Positions 24,474-33,384 are shown, numbered from the stretch's first letter. The stretch: DNA of 45,469 nt from Streptomyces aurantiacus JA 4570 (GCF_000414115.1 NZ_AOPZ01000055.1:1-45469), one strand, 5' to 3'. Notes: generated by a model from the letters alone, not told the origin. Made by a program: numbers and translations.

Positions 24474-25448
24474 CTACGGCAGGCGGGACCTGACCTCTTC
24501 GGCGGCCTCGTGGCCGTACTGCTTGGTGAAGCGCTCCATGAACTGGGCACGGTGCAGCTCGTACTCCTGGGTGCCCGTGGTCTCGATGACCAGGGTGGCG
24601 AGCATGCAGCCGATCTGGGCGGCGCGCTCGTGCGAGACGCCCCAGGACAGGCCGGAGAGGAAGCCGGCGCGGAACGCGTCGCCCACGCCCGTCGGCTCGA
24701 CCTTGGCCTTCTCCTCGGGCACGCCGACCTCGACCGGGTCCTGGCCGACGGCCTCGATGCGGACGCCGTTCGCGCCGAGGGTGGTCACGCGGTGGCCGAC
24801 CTTGGCCAGGATCTCGGCGTCGCTCCAGCCGGTCTTGGACTCGATGAGCCCCTTCTCGTACTCGTTGGAGAACAGGTACGTCGCGCCCTCCAGGAGGTTG
24901 CGGATCTCGTCGCCGCCCATGCGCGCGATCTGCTGGGAGAAGTCCGCGGCGAACGGGATCTTGCGGGAGCGGCACTCCTCCGTGTGGCGGAGCATGGCCT
25001 CCGGGTCGTCGGCGCCGATCAGGACGAGGTCGAGACCGCCGACGCGGTCGGCGACCGTCTTGAGCTCGATGAGGCGGGCCTCGCTCATCGCACCGGTGTA
25101 GAAGGAGCCGATCTGGTTGTGGTCGGCGTCCGTGGTGCACACGAAGCGGGCGGTGTGCAGCGTCTCCGAGATACGGACCGAGGCGGTGTCCACCCCGTGC
25201 CGGTCGAGCCAGGCGCGGTATTCGTCGAAGTCGGCGCCGGCCGCGCCGACGAGGATCGGGCCGGTACCGAGCTGACCCATGCCGAAGCAGATATTGGCGG
25301 CGACGCCGCCGCGGCGGACGTCGAGGGCATCGACCAGGAAAGAGAGGGAGACCGTGTGGAGCTGGTCGGCGACCAATTGGTCGGCGAAGCGGCCCGGGAA
25401 GGTCATGAGGTGGTCGGTGGCGATGGAGCCGGTGACTGCGATTCGCAC
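24474..25448 (-). CDS. PfkB-family carbohydrate kinase, adenosine-kinase-like
   Basis: The product is 324 residues. The family signatures are the N-terminal di-Gly RRGGVAANICFGM and the C-terminal EPTGVGDAFRAGF with catalytic base D257. Sequence character and length fit the actinobacterial adenosine kinase group, whose mycobacterial member AdoK is also encoded near the cta/qcr genes. The likely reaction is adenosine plus ATP to AMP plus ADP, salvaging adenosine released by methylation reactions. Ribokinase-like activity cannot be excluded. The GTG start has GGAG upstream. Its last base lies just past the terminator it shares with the convergent desulfurase gene. Confidence 0.92.
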   Translation of the reverse strand: MRIAVTGSIATDHLMTFPGRFADQLVADQLHTVSLSFLVDALDVRRGGVAANICFGMGQLGTGPILVGAAGADFDEYRAWLDRHGVDTASVRISETLHTARFVCTTDADHNQIGSFYTGAMSEARLIELKTVADRVGGLDLVLIGADDPEAMLRHTEECRSRKIPFAADFSQQIARMGGDEIRNLLEGATYLFSNEYEKGLIESKTGWSDAEILAKVGHRVTTLGANGVRIEAVGQDPVEVGVPEEKAKVEPTGVGDAFRAGFLSGLSWGVSHERAAQIGCMLATLVIETTGTQEYELHRAQFMERFTKQYGHEAAEEVRSRLP

Positions 25449-25580
25449 GGCTGGAAGCTCCTGCAGCGAGGTAGCGGTTGACGGTTAACGCTATCCGGTC
25501 GAACACCCCTCGTTGTAGTGGCCAAAAATACCCAATAGTAGGTCTTTCTTCGTCGGGCAAGCGGTGCATACGGTTCCGTT

Positions 25581-25805
25581 ATGGCCGTCAACGCGAAACA
25601 CCGCATGCCGCAGTACTCCGCCGAGCGCGCCCCCGAGACCCCGGAGACCCTGGAGTCGCTGCGCGGCGACTGCGTCCGCATGGTCCCGCACTGGGCGGTG
25701 CCCGCCGTGCCGGCCGCACCCGTGCCGCCGTCGCTGATCCACGGGGTCACGGTTTCGGCCGCCTCCGCCCGCGTCATCGACGGCATGGCGGAGTACGGCG
25801 ACTGA
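25581..25805 (+). CDS. Small hypothetical protein
   Basis: This 74-residue protein has no membrane segment or recognisable motif; its middle is Pro/Val/Ala-rich. I believe it is real because almost every codon ends in G or C, as in neighbouring genes. In addition, a -10-like TACGGT ends exactly six bases before the ATG, the same leaderless layout as other genes in this window. It is divergent from the PfkB kinase and precedes the membrane-anchored protein at 25946. Function unknown. Confidence 0.6.
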   Translation: MAVNAKHRMPQYSAERAPETPETLESLRGDCVRMVPHWAVPAVPAAPVPPSLIHGVTVSAASARVIDGMAEYGD

Positions 25806-25945
25806 GTACACCCCGGCGTGCGCTGAGGGAACCGCGCGCTCCCCCGCCGCGTCCCACCGCTGTCCCCTACAGAGGGGACGCGGTGTACGCCGAAACCTCA
25901 TGAGTGGGGTTTCCGGGACACCTGGGCGTTCTAAGGAGCGATGCG

Positions 25946-27457
25946 GTGAGCAGCGAGCAGACGCAGGACGGACAGCGGCGGCGGTCGGCGCTGATGGTCT
26001 CCTCGGTGGCGGCCGCGGTGCTGCTCGCGGGCGGCGGCGGGGCGTATCTGGCGGCGTCGTCCGACGACACGGGCCGGGACGCCTCGGCGCGCGACGGGGG
26101 CGGTCCGCCTCCGCTCACCCTCGACGGGTACGCGGGCGACCGCGACGGCCGCTCGGACCAGGGCCCCGACGGGACCACCGAAGGCATCGCGCCGGGCGAG
26201 CCCGACCCGACCGGCGCGACGTACAAGGCCGTGGGCGAGCTGCCCGACGGGCCCGGTTCGGCGGCCGTGCACCACGTGCGCGACGAGGTCTCCCGGGAGC
26301 GGGTGAGCCGCCTGGCGAAGGCGCTCGGCCTGTCCGGCACCCCGGTCGCGGGGGACGGCGCCTGGCGGGTCGGCCCGTCGAACGACGGCGCGGGCCCCTC
26401 GCTCCGGGTCGGCAAGGCGGCGCCCGGCACCTGGACCTACACCCGGCACGCGGCCCCCGGCAGCGACAACTGCCTGAAGGGCAAGCGGTGTCCGGGAGCC
26501 GGCACCCGCACCGCCGACGACTCCGGCGACGCCGTGAGCGAGGCCGCGGCGAAGAAGGCCGCCGCCCCCGTCCTGAAGGCCGCCGGCCTGGACGACGCGA
26601 AGCTGGACGCGGGCCAGCTCATGGGTTCCGTACGGGTGGTGAACGCCGACCCCGAGGTGGACGGGCTGCCGACGTACGGCTGGTCGACCGGGATCCAGGT
26701 CGGCGCCGACGGGCAAGTGGTAGGCGGCAGCGGCCACTTGACGGAGCCGGAGAAGGGCGCGACGTACCCCGTCGTCGGCGCTCGGAAAACACTCGATCTG
26801 CTGAACAAGTCCGGCCGGGGCAACGGACGCGGGGGCATCGGCGGCTGCGCGACGCCGGTGCCGCACGCGGACGGCGGCGCGGGGGACGGCAAGGACGCCC
26901 CTTGCGAGCCGGTCTCCGCGCCGCCGAAGCCGCAGCCGATCGCCGTCGAGGACGCCGAGTTCGGCCTCGCGGCACAGTTCGTGGACGGCGGCACCGCGCT
27001 CGTGCCGTCCTGGCTGTTCCAGGTGAAGCCGCAGGGCGCGCCGGAGGCGTACACGGTCACGCACCCGGCCGTGGACCCGAAGTATCTGCGGGCGCCCGCG
27101 CCCGGCACGGTCGGCCCGTCGCACGGCCCGACCGTCGAGCCCGGCGATCCGGACACCCGGACCGACGAGGTGAAGGCCGACGGCTACAGCACGGCGGGCC
27201 GGACGCTGACCGTGCACTTCACGGGCGGCGTGTGCAGTACGTACGCGGTGTCGGCGGACGAGCGCGCCGGGCAGGTCGCCGTGAAGATCACCGAGACCGA
27301 GAAGAAGGACACCGTGTGCGTCGCGATGGCGCAGTTCTACGAGCTGTCGGTGACGTTGGACAAGCCGCTCGGCGACCGGAAGGTCGTGACCGGCGACGGC
27401 AAGGCGGTGCCGCGCGACGACGGCACCCGCGAGGGTGTTCCCGCACCCCGCAAGTGA
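25946..27457 (+). CDS. Membrane-anchored extracytoplasmic protein of unknown function
   Basis: The product is 503 residues from a GTG with AAGGAG seven bases upstream. A short polar N-terminus with Arg-Arg-Arg precedes one membrane segment (about 15-37), placing the large C-terminal part outside. That part is rich in Gly, Asp, Pro and Ala. It has a Cys pair around CLKGKRCPG and others around GGCATPV and GVCSTYA, which could form disulfides after export. No catalytic motif is recognisable. It is convergent with erpA across a strong terminator. A wall or envelope role is a guess from topology only. Confidence 0.88.
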   Translation: MSSEQTQDGQRRRSALMVSSVAAAVLLAGGGGAYLAASSDDTGRDASARDGGGPPPLTLDGYAGDRDGRSDQGPDGTTEGIAPGEPDPTGATYKAVGELPDGPGSAAVHHVRDEVSRERVSRLAKALGLSGTPVAGDGAWRVGPSNDGAGPSLRVGKAAPGTWTYTRHAAPGSDNCLKGKRCPGAGTRTADDSGDAVSEAAAKKAAAPVLKAAGLDDAKLDAGQLMGSVRVVNADPEVDGLPTYGWSTGIQVGADGQVVGGSGHLTEPEKGATYPVVGARKTLDLLNKSGRGNGRGGIGGCATPVPHADGGAGDGKDAPCEPVSAPPKPQPIAVEDAEFGLAAQFVDGGTALVPSWLFQVKPQGAPEAYTVTHPAVDPKYLRAPAPGTVGPSHGPTVEPGDPDTRTDEVKADGYSTAGRTLTVHFTGGVCSTYAVSADERAGQVAVKITETEKKDTVCVAMAQFYELSVTLDKPLGDRKVVTGDGKAVPRDDGTREGVPAPRK

Positions 27458-27500
27458 CCAGCCGGCAGCGGCGTGCCCGGACCGCGGGGCCCGGGCACGA

Positions 27501-27539
27501 CGAAGGCGGCGGCGCCCCTGAGGGGTGCCGCCGCCTTCG
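27501..27539. terminator. Bidirectional terminator between the membrane protein gene and erpA
   Basis: CGAAGGCGGCGGCGCCCC and GGGGTGCCGCCGCCTTCG form an 18-bp stem with a single mismatch and a 3-nt loop. It serves both convergent genes. Confidence 0.9.
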
Positions 27540-27572
27540 TGCGTACGTGCCGTTCAGCTCGCTGAGCGTCGC

Positions 27573-27929
27573 TCAGCTGAAGGAGTCGCCGCAGGCGCAG
27601 GAGCCCGTGGCGTTCGGGTTGTCGATCGTGAAGCCCTGCTTCTCGATGGTGTCCACGAAGTCGATGGAGGCGCCGCCCAGATACGGAGCGCTCATGCGGT
27701 CGGTGACAACCTTCACACCGTCGAACTCCTTGACCACGTCGCCGTCCAGCGAGCGCTCGTCGAAGAAGAGCTGGTACCGCAGGCCGGAGCAGCCGCCGGG
27801 CTGAACGGCCACGCGCAGCGCCAAGTCGTCCCGGCCTTCCTGGTCAAGGAGGGCCTTGACCTTGGCCGCGGCGGCGTCGGACAGGAGGATGCCGTCGCTC
27901 ACGGTGGTGGTCTCGTCCGATACGGACAT
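27573..27929 (-). CDS. erpA: Iron-sulfur cluster insertion protein, HesB/IscA/ErpA family
   Basis: The product is 118 residues. The three conserved cysteines are C47 in PGGCSGLRYQ and C111 and C113 in GSCACGDSF, which hold a 2Fe-2S or 4Fe-4S cluster for delivery to target proteins. The frame stays open far upstream, but the real start is the ATG at 27929, just before the conserved domain. It is divergent from nadA, whose product needs a 4Fe-4S cluster, so the two may share control through the gap at 27930-28181. Members of this family can be hard to tell apart, so ErpA versus IscA rests mainly on actinobacterial usage. Confidence 0.95.
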   Translation of the reverse strand: MSVSDETTTVSDGILLSDAAAAKVKALLDQEGRDDLALRVAVQPGGCSGLRYQLFFDERSLDGDVVKEFDGVKVVTDRMSAPYLGGASIDFVDTIEKQGFTIDNPNATGSCACGDSFS

Positions 27930-28054
27930 CTGCTTCTCTCCCGGGTTGTACGGAGACTGCTTGCCGACGGTTGCAACCGGCGGGGCCGCGTGTTCATTCC
28001 CATGCTCGCACACAGGCCCGGGCGGGGGATGCGTCACATCGACACAATGGCCAT

Positions 28055-28101
28055 CGTCAAACTGACGTGAAGCGGTTATGATAGATAACGTCAATTCGAC
28101 G
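28055..28101 (+). promoter_or_regulatory. Operator pair and promoter region upstream of nadA
   Basis: Two 13-bp pseudo-palindromes, CGTCAAACTGACG (28055-28067) and CGTCAATTCGACG (28089-28101), start 34 bp apart and flank a -10-like TATGAT (28077-28082). Paired GTCA-type half-sites resemble operators of NrtR/NdnR-type NAD regulators in actinobacteria; that assignment is inference. Confidence 0.55.
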
Positions 28102-28181
28102 AAAAGGATCCGTGGTGCCGGTCCCCGGCCCACTCGAACGCGGCCCCGGCCGCGTCCGTCACAGAAGAAAGGGTGTGTGTC

Positions 28182-29378
28182 GTGACCACCGCCCAGTCCA
28201 CCGTGGACCGCACCGAGCTGGACGTACAGCCGACGCCGCTCGCCCTGCTGCTGCTCGGCCGCGAGGCCGACCCCAGGAGCGAGCGCGGTGTGGAGTGCCC
28301 CGGAGACCTGCCCTCTCCCTCGGACCCCGGCCTGGTGGAGCGCGCCCGCGCCGCCAAGGAGAAGCTCGGCGACAAGGTGTTCGTGCTCGGCCATCACTAC
28401 CAGCGCGACGAGGTCATCCAGTTCGCGGACGTCACCGGTGACTCCTTCAAGCTGGCGCGCGAGGCGGCCGCCCGGCCGGACGCGGAGTACATCGTCTTCT
28501 GCGGCGTGCACTTCATGGCCGAATCCGCGGACATCCTGACCGGCGACGACCAGAAGGTCGTGCTCCCGGACCTGGCCGCGGGCTGCTCGATGGCCGACAT
28601 GGCGACGGCCGAGCAGGTCGCGGAGTGCTGGGACGCGCTGGCCGAGGCCGGCATCGCCGAGCGCGTCGTCCCCGTCTCGTACATGAACTCCTCCGCCGAC
28701 ATCAAGGCGTTCACGGGCAAGCACGGCGGCACGATCTGTACGTCGTCGAACGCGAAGCGGGCCCTGGAGTGGGCCTTCGAGCAGGGCGAGCAGGTGCTCT
28801 TCCTGCCCGACCAGCACCTCGGCCGGAACACCGCCGTGCGGGACATGGGCATGTCCCTGGAGGACTGCGTCGTCTACAACCCGCACAAGCCGAACGGCGG
28901 CCTGACCGCCGAGCAGCTGCGGAACGCGAAGATGATCCTGTGGCGCGGGCACTGCTCGGTGCACGGGCGCTTCTCGCTGGAGTCGGTCGAGGACGTGCGG
29001 GCCCGCATCCCCGGTGTCAATGTCCTCGTGCACCCGGAGTGCAAGAACGAGGTCGTGGCCGCCGCGGACTACGTGGGCTCCACGGAGCACATCATCCAGA
29101 CCCTGGAGGCGGCCCCGGCCGGCTCGAAGTGGGCGATAGGCACGGAGCTGAACCTGGTGCGCCGGCTGGCGAACCGGTTCGCCGCCGAGGACAAGGAGAT
29201 CGTCTTCCTCGACAAGACGGTCTGCTTCTGCTCGACCATGAACCGCATCGACCTGCCGCACCTGGTGTGGGCCCTGGAGTCGCTGGCCGACGGCAAGCTC
29301 GTCAACCGCATCGAGGTCGACCGCGAGACCGAGCAGTTCGCGAAGCTGGCCCTGGAGCGGATGCTGGCGCTGCCGTAG
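28182..29378 (+). CDS. nadA: Quinolinate synthase
   Basis: The product is 398 residues from the GTG at 28182, eight bases after AAAGGG; a GTG three codons upstream is less well placed. The enzyme condenses iminoaspartate with dihydroxyacetone phosphate to quinolinate, the first ring of de novo NAD synthesis. It carries a 4Fe-4S cluster. Likely ligands are the Cys in YIVFCGVHFMAESA, in VHPECKNEV and in CFCSTMNRI. Other signatures are LGHHYQRDEV and FLPDQHLGRN. No nadB or nadC follows; a terminator lies 20 bp downstream. The upstream operator pair suggests control by NAD status. Confidence 0.98.
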   Translation: MTTAQSTVDRTELDVQPTPLALLLLGREADPRSERGVECPGDLPSPSDPGLVERARAAKEKLGDKVFVLGHHYQRDEVIQFADVTGDSFKLAREAAARPDAEYIVFCGVHFMAESADILTGDDQKVVLPDLAAGCSMADMATAEQVAECWDALAEAGIAERVVPVSYMNSSADIKAFTGKHGGTICTSSNAKRALEWAFEQGEQVLFLPDQHLGRNTAVRDMGMSLEDCVVYNPHKPNGGLTAEQLRNAKMILWRGHCSVHGRFSLESVEDVRARIPGVNVLVHPECKNEVVAAADYVGSTEHIIQTLEAAPAGSKWAIGTELNLVRRLANRFAAEDKEIVFLDKTVCFCSTMNRIDLPHLVWALESLADGKLVNRIEVDRETEQFAKLALERMLALP

Positions 29379-29397
29379 ACGTCTTCCCACCCACCCG

Positions 29398-29431
29398 GTA
29401 AGGGGCGTCCGCCATTGCGGACGCCCCTTAC
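29398..29431. terminator. Terminator after nadA
   Basis: GTAAGGGGCGTCCGC and GCGGACGCCCCTTAC form a perfect 15-bp stem with a 4-nt loop between nadA and the convergent MarR gene. Confidence 0.92.
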
Positions 29432-29492
29432 GGCGTTCTACGGTGCATTGCGGGACCGACGTGGGCTCGGCGGCCGCGTCAGCCACCACGCC

Positions 29493-30029
29493 CTACGGCG
29501 CCTTGCGGCGCTCCTTCAGCGCCGCACCCAGCGCCTCCAGCGCCGGGACGGACGCGAGCAGCGATTCCCGCTGCCCCTCGGTCAGTACCGCCAGCGCGTC
29601 GGCGAAGATCTCCGCCCAGGCGTTCTCGATCAGGGCCATGCCCTGCTCCGCCTTGAGGGTCGGCCTCAACCGTGACACCCGGCCGTCGTCCGGGTCCTTC
29701 TCGCGCTCCAGCAGACCGCCGTTGACCAGGCCGCGCACGGTCGCGCTCACATTGCTGACCTGCATGCCCAGTTCGCGGGCGAGCGCGCCGACCGTGACGC
29801 CCGGCTCGGCGTGGACGTAGCGCATCAACTCCAGCTCGGAGGGCGGAAGCCGCCACAGTCCCGCCTCGTCCATGCCCTGGAAGCGCAGCACCCGCGAGAG
29901 CGCGTAGAGCGCCGGGGTCAGCTCCCTGGCCTGCCCGAAGAGCTCCTTGTCGGCCTCGCGGCCCCCGCTCCCGCCCCGCGCCCCGGCCGCCGACCGTCCC
30001 TGCTTCCCCTGCTGCTTCTCGTCACTCAC
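29493..30029 (-). CDS. MarR-family transcriptional regulator
   Basis: The product is 178 residues. A disordered Gly/Arg-rich N-terminus is followed by a winged helix-turn-helix of the MarR type: LPPSELELMRYVHAEPGVTV, the recognition helix region MQVSNVSATVRGLVNGG, and the wing LLEREKDPDDGRVSRLRPT, where DxRxxR is the family signature. It starts with a GTG and is divergent from the drug exporter gene. The AT-rich palindromes in the gap are almost certainly its operators, so it probably represses both itself and the exporter until a ligand is bound. Confidence 0.95.
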   Translation of the reverse strand: MSDEKQQGKQGRSAAGARGGSGGREADKELFGQARELTPALYALSRVLRFQGMDEAGLWRLPPSELELMRYVHAEPGVTVGALARELGMQVSNVSATVRGLVNGGLLEREKDPDDGRVSRLRPTLKAEQGMALIENAWAEIFADALAVLTEGQRESLLASVPALEALGAALKERRKAP

Positions 30030-30042
30030 CCGTCCATGATAC

Positions 30043-30066
30043 CTATAGCTATAGTTATATAACTAT
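30043..30066. promoter_or_regulatory. Overlapping palindromes, probable MarR operator
   Basis: CTATAGCTATAG (30043-30054) and ATAGTTATATAACTAT (30051-30066) are perfect palindromes of 12 and 16 bp that overlap by four bases. This is a rare AT-only island in a GC-rich genome, placed between the divergent MarR and exporter genes. Confidence 0.8.
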
Positions 30067-30100
30067 CCCCTCCTCTTCCCCCTTGAAGGGTTCCTTCACC

Positions 30101-31300
30101 ATGCCCTTGCTCACCGCGGCGCTCGCGCTGCTGTCCTTCATCGGTCCGCTGTCGACCGACATGTATCTGCCCGCGTTCCCGCGCATGGCCGAGGAGTTCG
30201 GCACGGACGCGTCCGGGGTGCAGCTCACACTCACCGCGTTCCTGGTCGGTATGACGGTCGGGCATCTGGTGTTCGGCGCGCTCTCCGACCGGTGCGGGCG
30301 GCGCGGGCCACTGCTCGTGGGCGCCTTCGTGTGCGCGGCGGGCACGGCCCTGTGCGCGGTGGCGCCGTCCCTGGGCTGGCTGGTCGCGCTGCGGTTCGTG
30401 ACCGGGTTCAGCGGGGCCGCGGGCGTGGTGATCAGCCGGGCCGTGGTGACCGACGTCGTCCAAGGGGCCGCGGCGGCCCGCATGTTCGGGATCCTGATGA
30501 CGCTCGCCGGCATAGCCCCGATCCTCGCGCCGCTCGCGGGCGGGGCCGTGATCGGGGCCGCCGGGTGGCGCGGGGTCTTCTGGGTGCTCGCCGGGGTCTC
30601 GCTGGTGGTGGCCGTCGGCGTCCTTGTGGCGGTGCCGGAGAGCCTGCCGAAGGAGCGGCGGCGGGCGGGCGGCGCGGGGCGGCTCATGGCCTCGGTGCGG
30701 GAGGTCGCGGGCGACCGGGCCTACGTCGGGTACACCCTGGCCTTCACCTTCGGCTTCGGGATGCTCTTCTGCTACATCGCCGGGTCGCCGTTCCTGCTCC
30801 AGAACGTCCTCGGTCTGAGCGTCGGCGTCTCGTCGGTGGCGTTCTCCGGCGGGGCCGTGGTCGCGACGCTGTCCAGTGCGGCGGGGGCCCGGCTCGTGGG
30901 GCGGGTCGACCCCGAAGTGCTGCTGCGCGGCGGCCTGCTGACCATGTTCGCCGGTACGGCGGCGCTGCTCGCCATGAGCGTGGCCGGGTTCCTCGGCGTG
31001 GTCGTCTGCCTGACCCTGATGGCGCTGGTGTGCGGCGGCCTCGGCCTCGTGGTCGCGAACGCGGCGGCGCTGGCCATCGCCCGGGTGCCCGCCGCGTCCG
31101 GCACCGGCTCCGCGCTCCTCGGCACGGCCCAGAGCGCGCTCGGCGCGGTGGTCGCCCCCCTGGTCGGCCTCGGCGGCGAGGACACGGCGGTGCCGCTGTT
31201 CGTGGGGATGACGGTGTGCGGGGGGCTCGCGGTGGCGTCGCTGCGGCTTACGCGGGGAGCGTCGGAGGTGGCGCCGGTGCGGGTGGAAACGGGAGTCTGA
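30101..31300 (+). CDS. Bcr/CflA-family MFS multidrug exporter
   Basis: The product is 399 residues with 12 membrane helices. The N-terminal helix contains STDMYLPAFP, diagnostic of the Bcr/CflA (DHA1) group, and the loop between helices 2 and 3 has the MFS motif GALSDRCGRRGPLL. Other members export bicyclomycin, chloramphenicol or sulfonamides by proton antiport. The substrate here is unknown. I chose the ATG at 30101, ten bases after GAAGGG. It is divergent from the MarR regulator, the usual arrangement for substrate-induced exporters. Confidence 0.95.
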   Translation: MPLLTAALALLSFIGPLSTDMYLPAFPRMAEEFGTDASGVQLTLTAFLVGMTVGHLVFGALSDRCGRRGPLLVGAFVCAAGTALCAVAPSLGWLVALRFVTGFSGAAGVVISRAVVTDVVQGAAAARMFGILMTLAGIAPILAPLAGGAVIGAAGWRGVFWVLAGVSLVVAVGVLVAVPESLPKERRRAGGAGRLMASVREVAGDRAYVGYTLAFTFGFGMLFCYIAGSPFLLQNVLGLSVGVSSVAFSGGAVVATLSSAAGARLVGRVDPEVLLRGGLLTMFAGTAALLAMSVAGFLGVVVCLTLMALVCGGLGLVVANAAALAIARVPAASGTGSALLGTAQSALGAVVAPLVGLGGEDTAVPLFVGMTVCGGLAVASLRLTRGASEVAPVRVETGV

Positions 31301-31305
31301 GGCGA

Positions 31306-31337
31306 CCGCCCCTGGGCTGCTCGCCCCTCTGGGGCGG
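31306..31337. terminator. Terminator between exporter and response-regulator genes
   Basis: CCGCCCC and GGGGCGG form a 7-bp stem with an 18-nt loop that can itself fold. It lies between convergent genes. Confidence 0.5.
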
Positions 31338-31348
31338 CCGGCCCGGGA

Positions 31349-32029
31349 CTACTCGCCCCGTGGCCGCACCAGCCCCGACTCGTAGGCGATGACGACGAGT
31401 TGGGCCCGGTCGCGGGCGCCGAGCTTGGCCATCGCGCGGTTCACATGGGTCTTCACGGTGAGCGGGCTGACCTCGAGGCGTTCGGCGATCTCGTCGTTCG
31501 ACAGGCCGCCCGCGACCTGCACCAGGACCTCGCGCTCGCGGCCGGTGAGCGCGTCCAGACGCTCACTGCGGGCGGGCGCCTCGCTGTCGGAACCGTCGCC
31601 CTGCGCCAGGAACTTGGCGATGAGTCCCTTCGTCGCCACGGGCGAGAGCAGTGCCTCGCCGGCCGCCGCGATCCGGATCGCCCCGAGCAGTTCGTCCGGC
31701 TCGGCGCCCTTGCCGAGGAAGCCCGAGGCCCCCGCCCGCAGCGACTGCACCACGTACTCGTCGACCTCGAAGGTGGTCAGCATGACCACGCGTACGTGGG
31801 ACATGGCCGGGTCGTCGCTGATCATCCGGGTGGCGGCGAGACCGTCGGTGCCGGGCATGCGGATGTCCATCAGGACGACGTCGGCCGACTCGGCCTTCGC
31901 GAGCCGCACGGCCTGTGCCCCGTCGGACGCCTCGCCGACGACCTCCATGTCGGGTTCGGAGTCGACGAGGACCTTGAACGCGCTGCGCAGCAGCGCCTGG
32001 TCGTCGGCGAGCAGCACCCGGATCGTCAC
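31349..32029 (-). CDS. NarL/LuxR-type response regulator
   Basis: The product is 226 residues from the GTG at 32029, whose GTGA overlaps the kinase stop. The receiver has LLADDQ, the phospho-acceptor D55 in VVLMDIRMPG, the switch Thr in VVMLTTFE, and a Lys in FLGKGAEP. The C-terminal LuxR helix-turn-helix reads LTGREREVLVQVAGGLSNDEIAERL and VKTHVNRAMAKLGARDR. It is coupled to the sensor kinase and lies beside the pspAA-pspA pair on the same strand. Targets are unknown. Confidence 0.96.
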   Translation of the reverse strand: MTIRVLLADDQALLRSAFKVLVDSEPDMEVVGEASDGAQAVRLAKAESADVVLMDIRMPGTDGLAATRMISDDPAMSHVRVVMLTTFEVDEYVVQSLRAGASGFLGKGAEPDELLGAIRIAAAGEALLSPVATKGLIAKFLAQGDGSDSEAPARSERLDALTGREREVLVQVAGGLSNDEIAERLEVSPLTVKTHVNRAMAKLGARDRAQLVVIAYESGLVRPRGE

Positions 32030-33282
32030 GCGGAAGTCCCTCCCTTGACCGGGGAGTTCCCCCGGTCGCCCTGTTTCGCGGTCGCGACCGGCAGGATCGC
32101 ATGGACGCGGAAGCCGCCGCCGTAGCGGGGCCCCGCGCTGCACCGCCCGCCGAGGGCGCTGACGCGCTCGCGCATGCCGAGGAGGCCGTGCCCGCCGCCG
32201 CGGTCCGGGTCGTCGGCGGCCTGGGCGTCGTCGCCCGCGCCGTCGTCCAGGACGGTGATCTCCAGGTTCGGGCCCACGCGTACGACGCTGACCTCGGCCT
32301 TGGCGTGCTCCCCCGCGTGCTTCTGCACGTTGGTGAGGGCCTCCTGGATGATGCGGTACGCGGCCAGGTCGACGGCGGCCGGGGGCGTCGGGCCGGCGTC
32401 GCCGCGGACCACGTCCACGGGCAGGCCCGCGTGCCGGAAGGTGTCGACGAGGTCGTCGAGGCGGCCGAGGCCGGGCGCCGGCTCGGTGGGGGCCTCCGGG
32501 TCGCCGGTCTGGCGCAGCAGGCCCACGGTGGCGCGGAGCTCGCCGAGCGCGGAGCGGCTGGCGTCGCGGACGTGGGCGAGGGCCTCCTTGGCCTGGTCGG
32601 GCCGCTTGTCCATGACGTGCGCTGCGACTCCGGCCTGCACGTTGACCAGGGCGATGTGGTGGGCGACGACGTCGTGCAGATCGCGGGCGATGCGCAGCCG
32701 CTCCTCCGCGACGCGGCGCCGCGCCTCCTCCTCACGGGTGCGTTCCGCGCGCTCGGCCCGTTCCCTGATGGCGTCGATGAAGGCGCGGCGGCTGCGGACG
32801 GCGTCGCCCGCGGCGGCGGCCATGCCGGTCCAGGCGAAGATGCCGAGGTTTTCCTGCGCGTACCAGGGCAGGGGGCCCGCCAGCATGGCGACGCCGGTCA
32901 GGCCCGTCATGGTGACCAGGCCGATGCGCCAGGTGGTGGGGCGGTTGGTGCTGGCGGCGACCGTATAGAGGGCGATGACGGCGCACATCACGACCGGGGC
33001 GCGCGGGCCGCTCGTCACGAGCTCCACGAGGGAGAAGGCGGAGGTGGTCGCGAGCACGGTCCACGGGGTGCGGCGGCGGAAGACGAGGGCGGCGGCCGCG
33101 AGGAACATGAGGGTGAGGCTCAGGACACCCGGCGCGTGCATGTTCCAGGTGGAGCCCCGTTCGCTGTAGGGCTCGGCGAAGGAGCCGATGACCATGCAGA
33201 CGAGGGCGGCAGCCGCGAGAATCGCGTCGACGGCCAACGGGTGCGTTCTGGCCCAGCCACGGCACCGTTCAAAGTTGGTCAC
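32026..33282 (-). CDS. NarL-type (HisKA_3) sensor histidine kinase
   Basis: The product is 418 residues. Four to five membrane helices (about 18-35, 53-68, 72-90, 95-112 and 122-136) make up the sensor region, with almost no extracellular domain, so it may sense the membrane itself, like DesK or LiaS. The phospho-accepting His is H203 in RIARDLHDVVAHHIALV. The ATPase region has QEALTNVQKHA, VLDDGAG and GHGLLGMRERV. The stop overlaps the regulator start. Being next to pspA and pspAA makes an envelope-stress role plausible, but nothing in the sequence proves that link. Confidence 0.95.
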   Translation of the reverse strand: MTNFERCRGWARTHPLAVDAILAAAALVCMVIGSFAEPYSERGSTWNMHAPGVLSLTLMFLAAAALVFRRRTPWTVLATTSAFSLVELVTSGPRAPVVMCAVIALYTVAASTNRPTTWRIGLVTMTGLTGVAMLAGPLPWYAQENLGIFAWTGMAAAAGDAVRSRRAFIDAIRERAERAERTREEEARRRVAEERLRIARDLHDVVAHHIALVNVQAGVAAHVMDKRPDQAKEALAHVRDASRSALGELRATVGLLRQTGDPEAPTEPAPGLGRLDDLVDTFRHAGLPVDVVRGDAGPTPPAAVDLAAYRIIQEALTNVQKHAGEHAKAEVSVVRVGPNLEITVLDDGAGDDAQAADDPDRGGGHGLLGMRERVSALGGRCSAGPRYGGGFRVHAILPVATAKQGDRGNSPVKGGTSA

Positions 33283-33384
33283 GCGCTAAACGGTACGGCG
33301 CCGTTCCGGCAGGGGGAACGGAAAGCGGGTTCCCCGGACCAGGGTTGACGCGTCGCTTGACACGCCTGCCGCCGGACCCGGGGG

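Noticed and set aside
27573..29489. Extended erpA frame reaching back through the nadA region
   Set aside because: The conserved ErpA domain begins at the ATG at 27929; the extension is antisense to nadA and has no domain.
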